Shown: one piece after another, positions 6,285 through 9,004 of the stretch
Layout: every line of letters begins with the position of its first letter
Numbering within the stretch: the first letter of the stretch is position 1
Translations under genes and position numbers: made by a program
DNA from: CAZULF01 sp964621215
GTDB taxonomy: Bacteria > Pseudomonadota > Gammaproteobacteria > UBA1113
Direction of reading: 5' to 3'
Assembly (NCBI GenBank): GCA_964621215.1
Contig: CAZULF010000087.1
Coordinates: 1-9,004, forward strand
Length of the DNA stretch: 9,004 nt
Notes under the pieces: model-generated
What the model was told of the DNA's origin: nothing
The model's database searches: none
Seen by the model: the letters and a program-made list of their open reading frames with translations, nothing else

Positions 6285-7082
6285 ATGCTATATGAATTAC
6301 TCTTTTACTTAGCTGGTGGTGCATTATCGGGGTTAATGGCGGGATTATTAGGCATTGGCGGTGGCCTGGTAGTGGTGCCATTCCTTGCCTTTGCATTACC
6401 TTACGCTGGTTTTCCAAGTCAAACCGTCATGCATGTGGCCGTCGCGACGTCACTGGCGAATATTGTCATCACATCAATGATGTCAATGTATTCGCATCAC
6501 ACACGACATGCCGTGTTATGGCCGATCGTGTATCGTCTGTTACCTTGGTTAGCCATCGGCGCCATTGCCGGCGGTTTATTAGCTATTGTCTTTCCGAGTC
6601 GATGGTTGGAAGCGATCTTCGGTTTGTTTGCATTTTTTATTTCATACCGATTATTACGCGCTCACACGGTGCAAGAAGATCATCCTTTACCACAGGGCCC
6701 GAAATTATGGGGTTCTGTCTTTAGTATTGCGGGTTTTTGTGCATTGCTCGGCATGGGTGGCGGCAGCCTGATGGTGCCGTATTTAAGCTATTATAATACC
6801 CCCATGCGACAAGCCATAGGCACCGCCGCCGCCTGTGGTTTCCCCATTGCATTAATGGGATTGATTACGCTGATGCTATCGAACGTCGGCCTAGTGAGCG
6901 TCAAACCTTATATGACCGGGTATCTCTACTGGCCCGCATTTATCGTGATGAGTATAGCAAGCATCACCTTCGCCCCCCTCGGCGCCAAACTCACCCACAT
7001 CCTACCCGTCCCCACCCTCCGCCGCATCTTCGGCATATTCCTTCTTATCGTGGGAGCGAGTATGTTGTATAGTGGGGTGTGA
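6285..7082 (+). CDS. TSUP-family (TauE/SafE) membrane permease
   Basis: The 265-residue protein is almost entirely hydrophobic, with about eight membrane segments in two homologous halves. Each half opens with the family glycine motif: GLLGIGGGLVVVPFL at about residues 20-34 and ALLGMGGGSLMVPYL at about 152-166. This pattern is typical of TSUP proteins (PF01925), some of which export sulfite, sulfoacetate or related anions; the substrate here cannot be predicted. The ATG lies one base after the ptsP stop and has AGGG (6273-6276) eight bases upstream, so it is translated from the ptsP transcript. A TSUP gene after ptsP recurs in other gammaproteobacteria as far as I recall. Codons 226-250 (6960-7034) are unusual: 23 of 25 end in C. 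The 3' end overlaps a possible GTG of the next frame. Confidence 0.9.
   Translation: MLYELLFYLAGGALSGLMAGLLGIGGGLVVVPFLAFALPYAGFPSQTVMHVAVATSLANIVITSMMSMYSHHTRHAVLWPIVYRLLPWLAIGAIAGGLLAIVFPSRWLEAIFGLFAFFISYRLLRAHTVQEDHPLPQGPKLWGSVFSIAGFCALLGMGGGSLMVPYLSYYNTPMRQAIGTAAACGFPIALMGLITLMLSNVGLVSVKPYMTGYLYWPAFIVMSIASITFAPLGAKLTHILPVPTLRRIFGIFLLIVGASMLYSGV
6963..7034 (+). other. C-rich, G-poor segment in the TSUP gene (codon-bias anomaly, possible Rho loading region)
   Basis: By hand count these 72 bases contain 40 C and 9 G, and all codons but AAA and CTA end in C. The rest of the gene uses mixed third positions. A C-over-G bubble near the 3' end of a gene is the composition that Rho prefers, so this could modulate expression of the downstream small gene. 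A recombined patch is the alternative. Confidence 0.35.
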
Positions 7083-7108
7083 GTGGGAAATTATTAGGGA
7101 GAAAAGTT

Positions 7109-7399
7109 ATGGATTGGTTTACTAAAGTCATTGATTTCATATTTGGTGTTGCCTTGTTTATCAATGCCATGCTATTTGTTCCGCAAGCTATGCGTATTTG
7201 GAAAGCGAAAGATTCTAACGAGTTATCGCTTATTACATTTTTTGGTTTTTGCTTAATTCAACTCTCAGCGATAGCCTATGGTTATATCCATCATGACATA
7301 ATTTTAATATGCGGATTTTTGCTTTCCTTATTGACTTGTGGAACAGTGACTGGATTGGGAATTTATTATCGCATAGTAAATAACAATAAAAACATATAG
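7109..7399 (+). CDS. Small PQ-loop / SemiSWEET-like membrane protein
   Basis: The product has 96 residues and three predicted membrane helices (about 8-26, 40-60 and 65-88). The signature INAMLFVPQAMRIWKAKDS places the PQ motif (Pro25-Gln26) at the end of helix 1, followed by NELSLITFFGF leading into helix 2. This is the layout of bacterial SemiSWEET/MtN3-like proteins, half-size transporters that work as dimers and in known cases move sugars; the substrate here is unknown. I chose the ATG at 7109 because AGGGAG (7096-7101) lies seven bases before it. The frame extends upstream to a GTG at 7079 that overlaps the TSUP stop, but it has no ribosome site and would add ten charged residues. It is 26 bases after the TSUP gene and probably the last gene of the ptsP operon. 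Confidence 0.75.
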   Translation: MDWFTKVIDFIFGVALFINAMLFVPQAMRIWKAKDSNELSLITFFGFCLIQLSAIAYGYIHHDIILICGFLLSLLTCGTVTGLGIYYRIVNNNKNI

Positions 7400-7401
7400 T
7401 T

Positions 7402-7461
7402 GTAGCCTGGATGGAGCGTTAGTTAGAAAACCCGGATTCCACTTCGCTGCATCCAGGCTAC
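7402..7461. repeat. Compact palindromic dispersed repeat (REP-like)
   Basis: Perfect 12-base arms GTAGCCTGGATG (7402-7413) and CATCCAGGCTAC (7450-7461) flank a 36-base interior; pairing continues after one mismatch (7415-7418 with 7445-7448). The interior contains CCCGGATTCC, a variant of the arm core. I recall elements with arms like GTAGCC(C/T)GGATG and an interior AATCCGGG as common intergenic repeats in gammaproteobacteria. A second, partial copy lies at 2762-2782. It starts two bases after the PQ-loop stop codon and may fold at the end of that mRNA, although no T tract follows. Confidence 0.7.
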
Positions 7462-7478
7462 TAGCTTTGTCGTGCAGG

Positions 7479-7530
7479 TCGGCATCCTGGGAATTGTAAG
7501 TTAGTTGTTGCCGATGATTGCTTTTTTTTT
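7479..7530 (+). terminator. Weak possible terminator after the ptsP operon
   Basis: A 6-bp stem TCGGCA/TGCCGA (7479-7484 with 7509-7514) encloses a 24-base loop, and nine T occur at 7522-7530. The seven-base gap between stem and T tract and the large loop make it a poor intrinsic terminator. It is listed because no better candidate ends the plus-strand operon. Confidence 0.25.
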
Positions 7531-7721
7531 GCATATATACTACCATTCGTTCTGTTTTCAACAGACGAAGTCGATAAAAAGAACCAATATTTTCACTTTC
7601 GTTATTATTTTGCTTAACATACCGCAATACAATAAATAACTCATCTTATTAGGCAGCATTGTAATATGTTTTGCACTTTCTATCGTTTTGAGGACTATAA
7701 AAACAGATAGGACATAATATT

Positions 7722-9004
7722 ATGCGTGCCGGCGAAGAAGTGCCATTAATGTCAATATCTAGCGGGGAGTCTCACAGCTCAAGTGAACCTCTGCCGCCTT
7801 CACTATGGATGGCATTTCTTCAAAAAGTTTTGAAATTACTTTATGACTTCTGGCAAATTTTTAAAAGGATCTCCATAACCGCATTTCCCCGAGCGCTGTC
7901 TTATACATATAGCTTTTCTGTATTATTTATCATGCTTATTTTAACAAAATTAGGTATTACTATAAACGACATAGATGCCATAGTACTTATCGCCGCGATG
8001 ATGTATACGGCAATGCCATTAGGAATCTGTTCGCTGTTTTCTATGAGCGTAAAGACCAGTAAATTGCATGGTGAGGCAAGTCTTATAACGGATGAAGTTT
8101 CTCTAGCAGAAAAAAGAGAAGAAATAAGTACTGTTTATCTAAGCGGCCTCGGGATGGCCTCGATTTTAACTCCACTAACAATGCTGCCTTTTCTTTTTTC
8201 AGAATGGCTGTTTATAACAGTTTTCCGTCAAAATGCTCAAACATCTCAAATAGCGCATAATTTTTTACGAATTATTGCATTTACCGTTCCTAGCGATATG
8301 TTAAGAGTAGCGACTGAACAGATGATGCTTAGTCTTGGATACGAATCATGGACTATGTCCTTAGCTTTAGTTTGTTTCGCAATCGGAGTATTTATATCTT
8401 CATGGTTGGGATTAGGTGGTTTCGGATTTAAGAGCTATGGAGCCGAAGGAGTCGCTATTGGAAGTTTATTTACATCGTATCTAACAGCTTGCGCATTTTC
8501 TCTATTTATTGGGTTACACCCAAAACTTAGACCCTATAAATTTTTTAATTTTTCTAATAAAGTTGTTAGAGCTACGAAACAGCTTATTGAACTTGCAAAG
8601 ATAGGTTTTTCTATTTTTCTTTCTATGATAGCGGAACTTTCTCTGCCTTTAGTCATGGGAGCATTGGCTGGTATTTTGGGAACCGTACCACAAGCAACTT
8701 GGAATTTTGCCATGCAACTGGTTTTTTTCATTTTTCTTTTTGCAGTTGCTTTTGGTCAACAGTGTGCACAAGATCTCAATAATGAAATTGGGAAAAAAAA
8801 TTACACCAAAGCTAGCCATGTAGGTATTTTCGGATTAATAACCAGTTTGCTTTATCTTGCAACAGCCACCATTTTAATAGGGATTTTTCCTAACTCATTA
8901 ACCTTTCTTCTAAATGTTGATAACAACGATATCCGTTCGATGTTACCAAGTTTAATGTTGTTCGTCACGCCAGCTGTTTGCTTACAAATAATTGAATCGA
9001 ACCT
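7722..9004 (+). CDS. MATE-like multidrug/solute exporter, 3' end beyond the window
   Basis: The frame is open from ATG 7722 to the edge (427 codons). AGGA (7709-7712) lies nine bases before the start. A polar, Ser-rich N-terminal tail of about 48 residues (SISSGESHSSSEP) precedes about ten hydrophobic segments. The pattern fits the MATE family (PF01554): paired helices in two similar halves. The second half starts near residue 287 with LAKIGFSIFLSMIAELSLPL, then GALAGILGTVPQATWNFAMQL, resembling the MATE element with A.(H/W)..A.Q. The motif GAEGVAIGS before the mid-loop resembles the GxxGAAxAT stretch of MATE helix 6. Known members export cations or drugs using Na+ or H+; the substrate here is unknown. 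The gene is visibly more AT-rich than ptsP and the TSUP gene, which may reflect separate acquisition. Another flippase-fold (MOP superfamily) member is the main alternative. Confidence 0.7.
   Translation, partial: MRAGEEVPLMSISSGESHSSSEPLPPSLWMAFLQKVLKLLYDFWQIFKRISITAFPRALSYTYSFSVLFIMLILTKLGITINDIDAIVLIAAMMYTAMPLGICSLFSMSVKTSKLHGEASLITDEVSLAEKREEISTVYLSGLGMASILTPLTMLPFLFSEWLFITVFRQNAQTSQIAHNFLRIIAFTVPSDMLRVATEQMMLSLGYESWTMSLALVCFAIGVFISSWLGLGGFGFKSYGAEGVAIGSLFTSYLTACAFSLFIGLHPKLRPYKFFNFSNKVVRATKQLIELAKIGFSIFLSMIAELSLPLVMGALAGILGTVPQATWNFAMQLVFFIFLFAVAFGQQCAQDLNNEIGKKNYTKASHVGIFGLITSLLYLATATILIGIFPNSLTFLLNVDNNDIRSMLPSLMLFVTPAVCLQIIESN

Larger units (their letters stand above)
7400..7721. other. 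Intergenic region before the MATE-like gene
   Basis: About 320 bases lack a convincing gene. They hold the palindromic repeat at 7402-7461, a weak stem plus T9 tract at 7479-7530, AT-rich DNA, and a candidate promoter for the following gene. That candidate is TTGCAC (7671-7676) and TATAAA (7696-7701), with an over-long 19-base spacer, so it is doubtful. A minus-strand open frame of 99 codons (7328-7627) crosses the palindrome and the end of the PQ-loop gene, has no recognisable product and is not taken as real. Confidence 0.55.

Noticed and set aside
6518..6771. Two short plus-strand frames overlapping the TSUP gene in other frames.
   Set aside because: The TSUP frame has clear family motifs throughout; the overlapping frames have none.
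7328..7627. Minus-strand 99-codon open frame.
   Set aside because: It runs through the palindromic repeat and the antisense of the PQ-loop gene; the translated sequence is low in recognisable structure and the start lacks a Shine-Dalgarno.
8534..8731. Minus-strand 65-codon frame within the MATE-like gene.
   Set aside because: It is an antisense shadow of a hydrophobic transporter frame.
1..9004. CRISPR array, tRNA or rRNA gene, IS element or phage module.
   Set aside because: I saw no regularly spaced direct repeats, cloverleaf sequences, transposase or integrase frames in the window.

Overview
The window looks like chromosomal DNA of a moderately AT-rich gammaproteobacterium. The evidence is an rppH gene followed directly by ptsP (the order known from Escherichia coli and many relatives), a Slt70-type lytic transglycosylase, and a GGA-rich RNA of the CsrB/RsmZ kind with a LetA/GacA-like box upstream. 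The box resembles the Legionella form more than the Pseudomonas form, so Legionellales or a neighbouring order is a reasonable guess. That placement is inference.

Layout, left to right. On the minus strand, bases 1-2678 hold a two-gene unit: a 572-residue AAA-ATPase-like/PD-(D/E)XK protein, then 4 bases later the N-terminal half of a Slt70-type murein transglycosylase that runs off the left edge. Bases 2679-3457 contain no credible protein gene. They hold the minus-strand promoter region, a degenerate copy of a dispersed repeat, a LetA/GacA-like dyad, and then the most notable element: an unannotated RNA of about 315 nt (about 3026-3340) with its own promoter and a strong intrinsic terminator. 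It carries 13 GGA trinucleotides, mostly ANGGA and several in hairpin loops. This is the expected architecture of an RNA that sequesters CsrA/RsmA.

On the plus strand follow rppH (RNA 5'-pyrophosphohydrolase), a 17-bp-arm inverted repeat overlapping its stop codon, ptsP (enzyme I of the nitrogen phosphotransferase system) with its own promoter, a TauE/SafE-type permease one base after ptsP, and a 96-residue PQ-loop/SemiSWEET-like membrane protein. The permease has a striking run of C-ending codons near its 3' end. Bases 7400-7721 are non-coding and contain a compact palindromic repeat element, related to the fragment at 2762-2782, and a weak possible terminator. A MATE-like multidrug/solute exporter gene starts at 7722 and runs off the right edge.

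How the parts fit: RppH triggers mRNA decay, PtsP senses nitrogen/metabolic state, and the Csr-type RNA would relieve CsrA-mediated translational control. The central part is therefore a cluster of global post-transcriptional and metabolic regulators, flanked by cell-wall and membrane transport genes. Whether the RNA and rppH-ptsP are functionally linked, or only adjacent, cannot be told from sequence.
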